A DNA stretch of 64,000 nt from Tisiphia sp964030975 (GTDB lineage: Bacteria; Pseudomonadota; Alphaproteobacteria; Rickettsiales; Rickettsiaceae): NCBI RefSeq assembly GCF_964030975.1, contig NZ_CAXIQH010000002.1, forward strand, positions 1-64,000, written 5' to 3'. A program made the translations under genes and the position numbers. Every line of letters begins with the position of its first letter. Within the stretch, counting starts at the first letter, position 1. The notes beneath the pieces are model-generated. The model did not search any database. It saw only the letters and a list, made by a program, of their open reading frames with translations, and was not told the origin of the DNA. This document shows, one piece after another, positions 53,149-62,178 of the stretch.

Positions 53149-53641
53149 TTTGAGATATATTCTTAGTGGTGTAATAAAAAGATGTTATAATTGTGAAGAA
53201 GACGGTATCCCACAACTGTCGAAAGTTAGAAAGGAGAAAGGGTTTAGAGGTAATTATGGCAGTTTAAAAGTTGTAAAAAAATAACCGGCGTCATTGCGAG
53301 GAGGCGTAAGCCGACGAAGCAATTGTAAGTTGTTATTCCCGCCTACGCGGGAATCTAGATCCCTGCTTACGCAGGGATGACACAAAACAGGATTGCTTCG
53401 TCGATCTACGCTCTTCCTCGCAATGACGTTGACCACATACGATTTTTAAAGTGTTTTGCCTAAAACCGCTTCCTCTTTTAACTTTTGATAGTTGTGGATG
53501 TTATCTGTGCGTAGACGGGGAGCTAAAATAGTACTTTTTGAGATATTATAGATTGTCGCTTTTGCAGGAATGACATTGAGGGTTGCAAGGTGGCTTTTTG
53601 TTAAAGTAATGTTATAAGTAATAATTGGGTTGTAGAAATTT
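53149..53641. other. 493-bp repeat-filled gap between rpsE and rpmD
   Basis: Nothing coding. 53210-53497 is a full palindromic miniature element; the remainder is AT-rich spacer plus a half hairpin near 53550-53575. rpmD, rplO and secY may need an internal promoter or read-through. Confidence 0.7.
53210..53497 (+). mobile_element. 288-bp palindromic element with CCACAACTGTCGAAAGTTAG ends, nested core
   Basis: Left end CCACAACTGTCGAAAGTTAG mirrors right end CTTTTGATAGTTGTGG imperfectly. Inside are the GTCATTGCGAGGAGGC / CTCGCAATGACG arms and, at the centre, the two-hairpin core (CCCGCCTACGCGGG, CCCTGCTTACGCAGGG). So three palindromes are nested. Related pieces at 18643 and 59929. Confidence 0.75.
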
Positions 53642-53851
53642 ATGGATAGTGATAAAGAAAAAATGACTGATGCAAAAGTTAAAGTTACTCAAATTGGTAG
53701 TACTATAGGTCGCAAATATGATCAGGAAGAAACCTTGATAGGCCTGGGTTTAAATAAGATGCATAAATCTGTTATTTTAAAAGATACCAGCTCTATTAGA
53801 GGGATGATCAAGAAGGTGCAACATTTATTAAAAGTAGAAAATATAAATTAG
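53642..53851 (+). CDS. rpmD: 50S ribosomal protein L30
   Basis: 69 residues with L30 pattern: VKVTQIGSTIGRKYDQEETL, GLGLNKMHKSVILKDTSSIR, GMIKKVQHLLKVE. The start at 53642 gives a short extension (MDSDKEK) before MTDAKVKVT; the ATG at 53663 is the alternative. Confidence 0.93.
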   Translation: MDSDKEKMTDAKVKVTQIGSTIGRKYDQEETLIGLGLNKMHKSVILKDTSSIRGMIKKVQHLLKVENIN

Positions 53852-53861
53852 AGTTTAGAAA

Positions 53862-54317
53862 ATGAAATTAAATGAGTTATCTAACAATTTTGGTGCCAAG
53901 AGAGATAAAAAAAGGGTAGGGCGCGGTATTGGTAGCGGTAAAGGTAAAACATGTGGTAGAGGTGTTAAGGGTCAAAAATCTAGGTCTGGTGTAGCTATCA
54001 AAGGTTTTGAAGGTGGGCAGATGCCAATGATTAAAAGGTTGCCAAAGAGAGGCTTTAATTGCCCTAGCTCTAAGAAATATAGTGTAGTGAATATTGTTGA
54101 TATAGAGTCTTTAATATCAGAAAGTCGTTTGAATTCAACGGAAGTTATAACAAAAGAGAAATTAGTTGAAGTAGGGTTAATTAAGAATAGTAATTTATTG
54201 GTTAAGTTGTTATCTGTTAGCAGCAGTGAATTTAATAGTCCCTTATCATTTCAATTAGATGCTTATTCAGCATCTGCTAAAAAGATAATTGAACAAGTTG
54301 GTGGTCAAATATTGTAA
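53862..54317 (+). CDS. rplO: 50S ribosomal protein L15
   Basis: 151 residues, late 50S assembly. NNFGAKRDKKRVGRGIGSGK (about 7-26) and GRGVKGQKSRSGVAIKGFEG, QMPMIKRLPKRGF are the glycine-rich N-terminal blocks. Three-base gap to secY. Confidence 0.96.
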   Translation: MKLNELSNNFGAKRDKKRVGRGIGSGKGKTCGRGVKGQKSRSGVAIKGFEGGQMPMIKRLPKRGFNCPSSKKYSVVNIVDIESLISESRLNSTEVITKEKLVEVGLIKNSNLLVKLLSVSSSEFNSPLSFQLDAYSASAKKIIEQVGGQIL

Positions 54318-54320
54318 TTT

Positions 54321-55622
54321 ATGAGCTTAAATTCCACACAAAAATCTAATAAGGATCTAGCTAATAGAGTTATTTTTACTATTTTAGTTCTTATAGTATG
54401 TAGATTTGGTTCATTTATCCCTATAGCGGGCATTGATTCGATTGCGTTGAGCAGTATGGCTGAACAAAATCAATCTGGTATACTTGGTATGTTTAACATG
54501 CTGTCTGGTGGTTCTCTAGGTAGGATGTCTATTTTTGCTTTAGCAATTATGCCATATATAACTGCATCAATTATTATTCAATTGATGTCAATAGCTTACA
54601 AGCCATTAGATAATTTAAAAAAAGAAGGTGAGGTTGGTAAAAGAAAAATCAATCAATTATCTAGATATCTAACTGTTTTATTGGCTTCTTTTCAGGCGTA
54701 TGGTGTGGCAATAAGTTTAGAACATGCTGTAACTAATGTCGGACCAGTGGTGATTATACCCGGGCTTTTCTTCAAAGTTACCACTGTTATTACTTTAGTT
54801 GTGGGCACTATGTTCTTAATGTGGCTTGGTGAGCAGATTACTGGTAGAGGTATTGGTAATGGTTCTTCATTGATTATATTTATCGGTATAGTATCTGGAG
54901 TACCAAGTGCTATTATAAGTATGTTTGAGTTATCAAGAAGTGGGGGGTTGTCTCCCATAGTGGTGATGGCTATTTGTTTAGGAGTTATTTTAATTATAGC
55001 CATAATAATTTTCTTTGAGAAGGCACAAAGAAAAGTTTTGGTGCAATATCCAAAAAGGCAAGTTGGTAACAAAATTTATGGGGGTGATTCAACTCATATG
55101 CCTCTTAAACTTAATACTTCTGGGGTAATACCACCAATATTTGCTAGTTCTATTTTGTTGTTTCCTATAACAATAGCTAATTTTTCTAGTAATAATTCAG
55201 AAATTATGAATTTAGTGACTTTCCATTTAGGGCATGGAAAACCTCTATATATTTTGTTATATGTTGCGTTGATAATGTTTTTTAGTTTCTTTTATACGGC
55301 AATAGTTTTTAATTCAGAAGAAACAGCAAATAATTTGAGGAAATATGGGGCGTATATTCCTGGAAAAAGACCTGGTAAAAATACTGCGGAATATTTTGAT
55401 TATTTGCTAACTAGATTAACTGTCATAGGTAGTATATATCTCAGTTTTATATGTATAGTTCCTGAAATGTTAATGAATAAATATGCTGTATCTTTTACTT
55501 TAGGGGGAACAAGTTTTTTGATTGTTGTTAATGTTGTTCTAGATACATTTGCCCAAATTCAAACTCACTTATTTAGCAGTAGATATGAAGGGTTAATAAA
55601 AAAAATGAAGTTGAAAAATTAG
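54321..55622 (+). CDS. secY: Protein translocase subunit SecY
   Basis: 433 residues, ten membrane spans; forms the protein-conducting channel with SecE and SecG. MPYITASIIIQLMSIAYKPL (about 76-95) is the plug/TM2 signature, and GRGIGNGSSLIIFIGIVSGV (about 175-194) the second. Cytosolic loop EKAQRKVLVQYPKRQVGN binds SecA and the ribosome. Follows rplO as in the classical spc operon. Confidence 0.97.
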   Translation: MSLNSTQKSNKDLANRVIFTILVLIVCRFGSFIPIAGIDSIALSSMAEQNQSGILGMFNMLSGGSLGRMSIFALAIMPYITASIIIQLMSIAYKPLDNLKKEGEVGKRKINQLSRYLTVLLASFQAYGVAISLEHAVTNVGPVVIIPGLFFKVTTVITLVVGTMFLMWLGEQITGRGIGNGSSLIIFIGIVSGVPSAIISMFELSRSGGLSPIVVMAICLGVILIIAIIIFFEKAQRKVLVQYPKRQVGNKIYGGDSTHMPLKLNTSGVIPPIFASSILLFPITIANFSSNNSEIMNLVTFHLGHGKPLYILLYVALIMFFSFFYTAIVFNSEETANNLRKYGAYIPGKRPGKNTAEYFDYLLTRLTVIGSIYLSFICIVPEMLMNKYAVSFTLGGTSFLIVVNVVLDTFAQIQTHLFSSRYEGLIKKMKLKN

Positions 55623-56184
55623 TTTACTGTTATAGCTATAGCTATAGCTAACCTGATTAGCATTTAGCCATTTGCCTCGGACGGAAAAGATGTCATTCCC
55701 GCGTAGGCGGGAATCTGTAATATCGTAGGGCTTTTTTGGCTCCATAGCTAACCAGGGAAGGTTTTAGATAGCTTCCGTCATTGCGTAGGTCGACGACAAT
55801 CCATAAAGGTAACCAAAGATGGATTGCTTCGTCGCTACTAAAGTAGCTTCTCGCAATGACATCTGTACCTATAACTTGTCATTGCGAGGAAGACCGTAGG
55901 TCGACGAAGCAATCCATTTCTGCTCACTTTTTGGATTGCTTCGTTGCTACTAAAGTAGCTCCTCGCAATGACAGAGAGGCTATCTAGAACATTAACGGGT
56001 TAGCATATTAGCTATAGAATGAGGTAACAAGCAAGGGGAAAACAATGCTATACTTAGGTAAGCAGGCAAATATCTCGGAATTTTTGCAACCAATTCTTGA
56101 AAAATGTATAATTCTTAAAATAATATGTTTTTATAGCTTAGTGGAAAGTATATATTATGTTATATATCTAAAGATGGGTTTAAA
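55623..56184. repeat. 562-bp intergenic block with two complete palindromes
   Basis: Two hairpins of the GTCATTGCG...GGATTGCTTCGTCG...CGCAATGAC type lie end to end (55777-55860 and 55878-55972). Before them are a TATAGC tandem (55631-55652) and a CATTCCCGCGTAGGCGGGAAT hairpin (55693-55713). AACGGGTTAGC follows. The adk promoter is presumably near 56100-56160. No gene. Confidence 0.75.
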
Positions 56185-56823
56185 GTGATTATAGTGCTTA
56201 TAGGAGCTCCTGGTTCAGGAAAGGGAACTCAAGGACAGTTATTGGCAGGAAAGTTAAACTTACCTCATGTGTCTACCGGTGATATATTTAGACAAATGAC
56301 AGAGGTAAATAACGAAGAGGGGCTGTTAATTCAAGAATATATGGCACAAGGAAAGCTTGTCCCTCATAAATTGGTAAATAATGTAGTTAAAAAGTTTTTA
56401 ACTCAGGATATATACAAAAATGGTTATGTACTAGATGGTTATCCTCGTAATTTAGAGCAAGCTAGCTTTCTTAGGGAGTTTGCTAATCAAAAGATTAAAG
56501 TGGTATTTTTTGATATAGATGATCAAGTAATTATTAAGAGGATTCTAGGTAGATTTAGTTGTGCAAATTGTAAACAAATTTATAATAGTTACTTTATTAA
56601 ACCTAAGATTGATAATATCTGTGATGTTTGTGGAACAGATAAGTTCATTCATCGACAAGATGATGATGAACAGACTATTAAACATAGAATAGAAGAATAT
56701 AAGATAGAAACTTATCCGTTACTTAGCTATTATAGAGATAATAGTGAGTTCTATGTTGTTGATGCAAGTAAGGATAAGCAAGAAGTAGAATACGTTTTAG
56801 ATAAAATGTTAGAAATCATTTGA
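56185..56823 (+). CDS. adk: Adenylate kinase
   Basis: 212 residues; equilibrates AMP, ADP and ATP. P-loop IGAPGSGKGTQGQLL (about 6-20), AMP site VSTGDIFRQM, and the signature VLDGYPRNLEQA (about 80-91). The LID domain has a zinc finger, CANCKQIY (about 130) and CDVCGTDKF (about 149), so it is the zinc-type form. GTG start. Between secY and rpsM as in many bacteria. Confidence 0.96.
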   Translation: MIIVLIGAPGSGKGTQGQLLAGKLNLPHVSTGDIFRQMTEVNNEEGLLIQEYMAQGKLVPHKLVNNVVKKFLTQDIYKNGYVLDGYPRNLEQASFLREFANQKIKVVFFDIDDQVIIKRILGRFSCANCKQIYNSYFIKPKIDNICDVCGTDKFIHRQDDDEQTIKHRIEEYKIETYPLLSYYRDNSEFYVVDASKDKQEVEYVLDKMLEII

Positions 56824-56884
56824 CTTTAAGGGATATTTTTATATTATTCCTTTTTGGTTGTTATCAAAATTTTGGAGATTATTT

Positions 56885-57262
56885 GTGGCAAGAATAGCGA
56901 GTGTTAACATTCCAGCAAGCAAGAGATTAGTAGTGAGTTTAACATATATTTATGGACTTGGTTCTTCTGCTGCAGGAAAAATTTGTCAAAAAACTGGAAT
57001 ATCTGAGAGTAAAAGGGTTAAAGACTTAACTGATCAAGAACTTATTATTTTACGTAATATTATTGAAAAAGAATATAAAGTAGAAGGTGATTTAAGAAGA
57101 GAAGTAACTCTTAACATCAAGAAGAAAAAAGATATTAGAAGTTATCAGGGTCTTAGGCATATAAGAAAGCTGCCTGTGAGGGGACAAAATACTCATTCTA
57201 ATGCTAGAACAAGAAAAGGCAAAGCTGTTGCGATTGCCGGTAAGAAAAAAGTTACAAAGTAA
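56885..57262 (+). CDS. rpsM: 30S ribosomal protein S13
   Basis: 125 residues from GTG 56885 (ARIASVNIPASKRLVVSLTY), preceded by TTTTGGAGATT; the frame extends 9 codons upstream but that is not conserved. Contacts S19 and the P-site tRNA. C-terminal RHIRKLPVRGQNTHSNARTR (about 93-112) is the S13 signature. Confidence 0.96.
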   Translation: MARIASVNIPASKRLVVSLTYIYGLGSSAAGKICQKTGISESKRVKDLTDQELIILRNIIEKEYKVEGDLRREVTLNIKKKKDIRSYQGLRHIRKLPVRGQNTHSNARTRKGKAVAIAGKKKVTK

Positions 57263-57271
57263 TATGGTATA

Positions 57272-57661
57272 ATGATGAGTCAGACTAATACTAAGATCAA
57301 GAAAAAAAGAAAAAATATCACTCTTGGTGTTGTTCATATAAAAACAACTTTTAATAATACTATTGTTACTTTTACAGATGTGCAAGGTAATGCTATAGCG
57401 TTCTCAACAGCTGGTACACATGGTTTTAAGGGAGCTAGAAAAGCTACTCCTTATGCTGCTCAAATAACTGTTGATAAAGCTTCAGAAGCGGCAAAAGAGC
57501 ATGGTCTTAAAACTGTTTCAATTAGAGTACAAGGGGCAGGGGTACAAAGGGAATCAGCTATGCGTGCAGTGTTTAGTCAGAATTTTATAGTTACATCAAT
57601 TTTGGATGTTTCAGCGGTTGCCCATAACGGTGTTAGGGCGCCAAAGAGAAGAAGAGTATAG
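57272..57661 (+). CDS. rpsK: 30S ribosomal protein S11
   Basis: 129 residues; 30S platform, near the Shine-Dalgarno helix. ITLGVVHIKTTFNNTIVTFT, then the signature VQGAGVQRESAMRAVFSQNF (about 89-108) and GVRAPKRRRV at the end. The second ATG of the ATG-ATG pair may be the true start. Confidence 0.97.
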   Translation: MMSQTNTKIKKKRKNITLGVVHIKTTFNNTIVTFTDVQGNAIAFSTAGTHGFKGARKATPYAAQITVDKASEAAKEHGLKTVSIRVQGAGVQRESAMRAVFSQNFIVTSILDVSAVAHNGVRAPKRRRV

Positions 57662-57679
57662 AGACATAGGTAGTAAATA

Positions 57680-58699
57680 ATGTTATCATTAAATAAGAAC
57701 TGGAACTCATTGATCAAGCCTTCTAAGATAGTTTATGACAGTCCTGATAAGAATACTAATATAGTAAAAATTGTAGTTGAACCTTTAGAGAGAGGCTTTG
57801 GTTTGACGATAGGTAATGCTATGAGGAGAATTCTGCTCTCATCTCTTCAGGGTGCTGCAATAACTTCGATAAAGATACCAGGGGTAGTGCATGAATTTTC
57901 TGCTATACCTGGTGTTAAAGAAGATTTAGTAGATGTAGTTTTAAATCTTAAGGCTTTGGTCATTAAGATGCATTCTTCCGAGAAAAAGGTTGTAAGATTA
58001 AGTGCTACTGGTCCTTGTGTTGTAACTGCCGGTATGATTACAGCAGGTCATGATGTAGAGATACTAACTCCTAATCATATGATTTGTACCTTGGCAAAAG
58101 GAGCACAACTTGAGATGGAACTAGTATGTGAGACGGGTAAAGGTTATGTTCCTGCTGTGAGTAATGTTGATTCGGAATCAGCTATTGGTGTAATCCCAAT
58201 AGATGCGTTATTTAGTCCTGTAAGGAATGTTACCTATAAAGTTGATAATACACGTGTGGGTCAAGTTACAGATTATGACAAACTAATTATGACTGTTGAA
58301 ACTAATGGTAGTATTTCTCCTGAGATGTCTATAGCACTTGCTGCTAGGATTTTGCAAGATCAGTTACAGTTATTTATTACATTTGAAGAACAAATGGAAG
58401 ATAAGCAGGATAAATTAGAAGAATTATCATTTAATCCAGCCTTGTTAAAGAAAGTTGAGGAGTTAGAATTATCTGTCAGATCTCAAAATTGTTTGAAAAA
58501 TGATAATATAATTTATATAGGCGATCTTGTTATCAAGACAGAAGGAGAAATGCTGAGAACTCAGAATTTTGGTAGAAAATCTCTTAACGAGATTAAGGAT
58601 ATATTAGCCAGTTTTGGCTTGAAATTTGGTATGGACGTAGCAGGCTGGCCTCCTGAAAATATTCAGGATTTATCTAAGCGTTACGAAGATCCATATTAA
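57680..58699 (+). CDS. rpoA: RNA polymerase subunit alpha
   Basis: 339 residues. The N-terminal domain (about 1-235) dimerises and nucleates core assembly: VEPLERGFGLTIGNAMRRIL LSSLQGAAI (about 34-62). The C-terminal DNA- and activator-binding domain (about 255-325) has LELSVRSQNCLKNDNIIYIG, with GRKSLNEIKDILASFGLKFG near the end. Full length. Confidence 0.98.
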   Translation: MLSLNKNWNSLIKPSKIVYDSPDKNTNIVKIVVEPLERGFGLTIGNAMRRILLSSLQGAAITSIKIPGVVHEFSAIPGVKEDLVDVVLNLKALVIKMHSSEKKVVRLSATGPCVVTAGMITAGHDVEILTPNHMICTLAKGAQLEMELVCETGKGYVPAVSNVDSESAIGVIPIDALFSPVRNVTYKVDNTRVGQVTDYDKLIMTVETNGSISPEMSIALAARILQDQLQLFITFEEQMEDKQDKLEELSFNPALLKKVEELELSVRSQNCLKNDNIIYIGDLVIKTEGEMLRTQNFGRKSLNEIKDILASFGLKFGMDVAGWPPENIQDLSKRYEDPY

Positions 58700-58713
58700 T
58701 TTAAGGTAACAAT

Positions 58714-59133
58714 ATGCGACATAAAATTAAGGGTAGAAAGCTCAATAGAACAAGTAGTCATAGACAAGCAATGTTTGCTAATATGGCTGTGGCACTTGTG
58801 ATGAATGAGCAAATAAAAACAACTTTACCTAAAGCTAAAGAGCTTAGACCTTATATTGAGGTACTAGTAACTAAGGCTAAAAAATCTGATTTAGCGGCTA
58901 GAAGAATGGTGCTTGCTAAAATCAAAGATAAAGTGGCAACTGAAAAGCTTATTAGTGTTTTAGGCAAAAGATATAGTGAACGTCCAGGTGGTTATACTAG
59001 GATAATAAAGGCTGGTTCTCGTCATGGGGATATGGCTCCAGTGGCTTATATTGAGTTCGTTGATAGGGATATAAGCAGTAAAGGTTGTATGACTCCAAAA
59101 GCAGAAAGTCATAATCATGAAGAACAAAATTAA
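58714..59133 (+). CDS. rplQ: 50S ribosomal protein L17
   Basis: 139 residues, near the tunnel exit. MRHKIKGRKLNRTSSHRQAM and the L17 signature ALVMNEQIKTTLPKAKELRP (about 29-48); GGYTRIIKAGSRHGDMAPVA YIEFVDR at about 91-117. The short acidic tail (NHEEQN) is beyond the conserved core. Confidence 0.97.
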   Translation: MRHKIKGRKLNRTSSHRQAMFANMAVALVMNEQIKTTLPKAKELRPYIEVLVTKAKKSDLAARRMVLAKIKDKVATEKLISVLGKRYSERPGGYTRIIKAGSRHGDMAPVAYIEFVDRDISSKGCMTPKAESHNHEEQN

Positions 59134-59157
59134 TGAATCTGTAGGAAAATAATAAAT

Positions 59158-59421
59158 ATGGCTAATCATTCATCAGCAAAAAAGGCAATAAGACAAACAA
59201 TTAAAAAAACTTTAATAAATAAGAATAGAACGAGTAGAATTAAAACATACTTAAAAAAAGTTTTGCAAGAAGTTGCTAGCGGTTCAAAAGAATCAGCCAG
59301 ATTAGCATTGATTGTTGCACAATCTGAAATAATGAAAGGTGTAACAAAAAATATTATCAAATTAAATACCGCCTCACGTAAAATCAGTAAATTATCTCAG
59401 AAAATTAAAAACATGAATTAG
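59158..59421 (+). CDS. rpsT: 30S ribosomal protein S20
   Basis: 87 residues, all-helical, binds 16S rRNA early in assembly. MANHSSAKKAIRQTIKKTLI NKNRTSRIKTYLKK with the family's N-terminal S-A-x-K-x-x-R pattern. It is 24 bp after rplQ; rpsT is usually elsewhere, so its addition to the alpha operon is a lineage trait. Confidence 0.95.
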   Translation: MANHSSAKKAIRQTIKKTLINKNRTSRIKTYLKKVLQEVASGSKESARLALIVAQSEIMKGVTKNIIKLNTASRKISKLSQKIKNMN

Positions 59422-59433
59422 CTTCTAATTCGT

Positions 59434-59610
59434 TAGGCTCTGTAAAGGTTTCTAATTGCTCTATATTTTGAGCTATTTTTTAGTGAGAATAAATAGGATT
59501 TTTGAAGGAATATGTACCTATTTCAAGAAAATCATGTTTATTCGTAGCAAAAAAGAGTTCAAAATATAGATCAAAAAATATAGATCAATTAGAAACCTTT
59601 ACAGAGCCTA
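59434..59610 (+). repeat. TAGGCTCTGTAAAGG element (177 bp)
   Basis: Inverted ends TAGGCTCTGTAAAGGTTTCT / AGAAACCTTTACAGAGCCTA; same family as 39903-40065 but in mirrored orientation. Its right end (GCCTA) provides part of the target duplication of the adjoining 237-bp element. Confidence 0.8.
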
Positions 59611-59613
59611 ATA

Positions 59614-59850
59614 GCAGGGCAGTTTAAAAGTCGCAACTAATGATATAAAATACTAGATTATAGAAACGAATAACCGTCATCGCGAGCCACGAAGTGGCGT
59701 GGCGATCCAAATAAACAGCTTGCTGTTTTATTTTTGCCGTTGCAATTTTTTGGATTGCCGTGTCGTAGCGAAGCGGCTCCTCGCAATGACGTTTATGCAT
59801 TTCTTAAAACAGATTCTTATATCATTAGTTGCGACTTTTAAACTGCCCTG
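59614..59850 (+). mobile_element. 237-bp palindromic miniature element, copy 2
   Basis: Over 98% identical by eye to 7411-7647, same GCAGGGCAG ends. Flanked by GCCTAATA (59606-59613) and GCCTAGTA (59851-59858), an 8-bp duplication with one mismatch. Confidence 0.88.
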
Positions 59851-60450
59851 GCCTAGTAGTGAGAAAATATATATAGCTAATCAGTTAAGGTTCTATATGC
59901 TTCTTCGTCTATTAGCGAGGGTACGCCCCACAACTGTCGAAAGTTAGAAGAGGAAGGGGTTTTAAAGGAAATCATGGCAGTTTAAAAGTTGTGGGTTTAT
60001 AACAGCTGTCATTGCTAGAAGGCGTAAGCCGATGAAGTAATCCTGTTTTTTGTCATCCCTGCGAAAGCAGGGATATAGATTCCCGCCTTTCGCAGGGATG
60101 ACAAAGAGGCACAACTGTCGAAAGTTAGGAGAGGAAGGGGTTTTAAAGGAAATCATGGCAGTTTAGAAGTTGTGGGTTTATAACAGCTGTCATTGCTAGA
60201 AGGCGTAAGCCGATGAAGTAATCCTGTTTTTTGTCATCCCTGCTTCAGTGCGGGATCTTAGATTCCCGTCTACGCGGGAATAACATCTTACAATTGCTTC
60301 GTCGACCTACAGTCTTTCTTGCAATGACGTTACCCTACTTAAAAGCCTTCCTCTTGTAACTTTCTATAGCCGTGGTACTCACCCCTCATTTTCAAATCCA
60401 ATTCTCCAAATCATTTGAGTATACTAATTGGGTTAGTTATAAGGGGTCAT
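59851..60450. repeat. Repeat block with a 181-bp tandem duplication
   Basis: The CACAACTGTCGAAAGTTAG element starts at 59929 and again at 60110, so about 130-180 bp are duplicated in tandem. Each copy holds GTCATTGCTAGAAGGCG and a CCCTGCGAAAGCAGGG-type hairpin. The far right end (60345-60376, CTTCCTCTTGTAAC) is the mirrored terminus. No gene. Confidence 0.75.
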
Positions 60451-61257
60451 ATGTCGAAGATTTCAGCTTTCATTATCACAAAAAATGAATCTGCTAGAAT
60501 AGCAAGAGCTATTAACAGTGTTAAGGCTATTGTAGAAGAGCTTATTGTCATTGATAGTGGTAGCACTGATGATACAGTACAAATTGCTAGAAATTTAGAA
60601 GCAAAAGTAATCTTTAACGAATGGAGTGGTTATGTTAAACAAAAAACTTTTGGTGAGAATTTATGTCAGAATGACTGGATATTAAATATTGATGCGGATG
60701 AAGAGTTGTCAAAAGAATTGCAGGATGAAATAGAATTTATATTTGCTTCAAATATTCAAGATAATTATTTAGCTTATCGTACTAAAATTGTTATATTGCA
60801 CCGTAATGATCATAAGGTTCGTCGCTTTGCCCCTTATAATGAGTGCATCAGATTATATAATCGTAAATATAGTAGTTTTTCTAATAATAGTACTACCCAT
60901 GATTCGGTGTTATTTAATCTAAATATTAACTTACAAAGCAAAATCTATGATTTAAATGGTATAATTTATCATAGATCCGATACGTCAATTGAGCAATTGG
61001 TAGATAAAGCAAATTTTTATTCTTCTGAACAAGCGGAAGATTTAGTCAAACTAGGTAGGAATCCATCAAAAATAAGAATTGCTACAGAAACTATTTTTTA
61101 TTTCCTAAAATCATTCTTTATAAGACGATATTGGATATTTGGTTTTGATGGTTTTGTTGATTCTATAATTTTTGCTTTTGCATGGTTTATAAGGCTTGTT
61201 AAAGTAAGAGAGATTTTAAATAATAAAAAACATGATAAAAACCAAGAAAACATATAA
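60451..61257 (+). CDS. Family 2 glycosyltransferase (WaaE/KdtX-like)
   Basis: 268 residues from ATG 60451, with AAGGGG at 60441-60446 as ribosome site; upstream in-frame codons are not needed. GT-A fold: ISAFIITKNESARIARAINS (about 4-23), IDSGSTDDTVQIARNL, and the metal-binding DWILNIDADEELSKEL (about 78-93) with its D-x-D. YHRSDTSIEQLVDKANFYSS (about 172-191) fits LPS-core glucosyltransferases of the WaaE type. A basic C-terminal helix may tie it to the inner membrane. Likely builds cell-envelope glycan; acceptor unknown. Confidence 0.85.
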   Translation: MSKISAFIITKNESARIARAINSVKAIVEELIVIDSGSTDDTVQIARNLEAKVIFNEWSGYVKQKTFGENLCQNDWILNIDADEELSKELQDEIEFIFASNIQDNYLAYRTKIVILHRNDHKVRRFAPYNECIRLYNRKYSSFSNNSTTHDSVLFNLNINLQSKIYDLNGIIYHRSDTSIEQLVDKANFYSSEQAEDLVKLGRNPSKIRIATETIFYFLKSFFIRRYWIFGFDGFVDSIIFAFAWFIRLVKVREILNNKKHDKNQENI

Positions 61258-61391
61258 TTCTTAAAATAAGTGCTTGTATAAGGTGAAAATTTATTGTACA
61301 ATGGCGGCAACTAAATAAACCGTATTAAACGATTTATTTAGATAAAATAAGAAATATATTAATAACTAAGAGGTAAAGATGTCATTAATGT
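61258..61391. other. Intergenic, nothing recognised
   Basis: AT-rich spacer (AACTAAATAAACCG / CGATTTATTTAG can pair near 61308-61342). The remnant transposase begins at its right end. Confidence 0.4.
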
Positions 61392-62040
61392 GCTGAATCT
61401 GCAGATGTTAATTTGTGGGAAATGCATAGTGCAGGGAAAGGAAGCAAAGGAGAACGTGTATATGAGTGGTTGCTGATTAAACGTAATGAGATTAATAGTT
61501 CAGTGAGTTTGAAAAGTTTTTATTGATTAGACGTTCTATAGTGAAACCTATTGAATTAGGTGATACAAACTTTGTGTCATACCTGCGAAAGCAGGTATCT
61601 AGATTCCCGCCTACGCGGGAATGACAACTTACAATAGTTATGTTCTTTATCACCTAATCCTATGAGCATAACTATATGAGTACAGGAGAACTGGCATTTT
61701 ATAGTGTTATGGCACCTAAGAATAGGTCATTACAGGAACTAGCGATGGCTGCTGGTTCGAGATGGTCAATTGAGGAATGTTTTGAAATGGCAAAAGGAGA
61801 AACTGGATTGGATCAGTATGAAGTGCGGAGTTATCGTGGATGGGAGAGGCATACTACATTTTCGATGTGGGCATTGATGATTTTGGTTAATTTAAAAAAC
61901 AAAGTTAGCGATCCAGCCAATCTTGCTAATAAGTTGTTAGAAAACAATAAGAAACCAGAAATATTAGTAGCAGATTTAGATAAGGAACAAGCATCAGAGC
62001 TGGTTTTAGCAAGCGGTGCTATAACAACACAAGAGTTATA
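61392..62040 (+). pseudogene. IS701-type transposase, C-terminal part, broken
   Basis: AESADVNLWEMHSAGKGSKG, then ERVYEWLLIKRNEIN lead, after a frame slip near 61510, into FEKFLLIRRS. The 140-bp element at 61537-61676 follows; removing it with one TA rejoins RRSMSTGELAFYSVMAP. RWSIEECFEMAKGETGLDQY (conserved E region) and EVRSYRGWERHTTFSMWALM come next. A second 140-bp element at 62037 supplies the stop. N-terminal pieces of the same type lie at 4501 and 33240. Confidence 0.75.
61537..61676 (-). mobile_element. IS630-type 140-bp miniature element (MITE copy 10)
   Basis: TA-flanked, full length, one core hairpin with CCCGCCTACGCGGG. Splits the IS701 relic between R-R-S and M-S-T. Confidence 0.9.
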
Positions 62041-62176
62041 GTGAAACCTATTGAATTAGGTGATACAAACTTTGTGTCATACCTGCGAAAGCAGGTATCT
62101 AGATTCCCGCCTTCGCGGGAATGACAACTTACAATCGTTATGCTCTTTATCACCTAATCCTATGAGCATAACTATA
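62037..62176 (-). mobile_element. IS630-type 140-bp miniature element (MITE copy 11)
   Basis: TA-flanked full-length copy. IS66 copy E follows two bases later, so the two insertions are adjacent. Confidence 0.9.
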
Positions 62177-62178
62177 TC

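Noticed and set aside
56858..56884. Upstream start for S13
   Set aside because: Nine extra codons are not conserved in S13, and GGAG at 56874 is correctly placed for the GTG at 56885.
60415..60450. Upstream start for the glycosyltransferase
   Set aside because: The ATG at 60451 has a good Shine-Dalgarno (AAGGGG) and matches the family N-terminus; the extra 12 codons are spacer.
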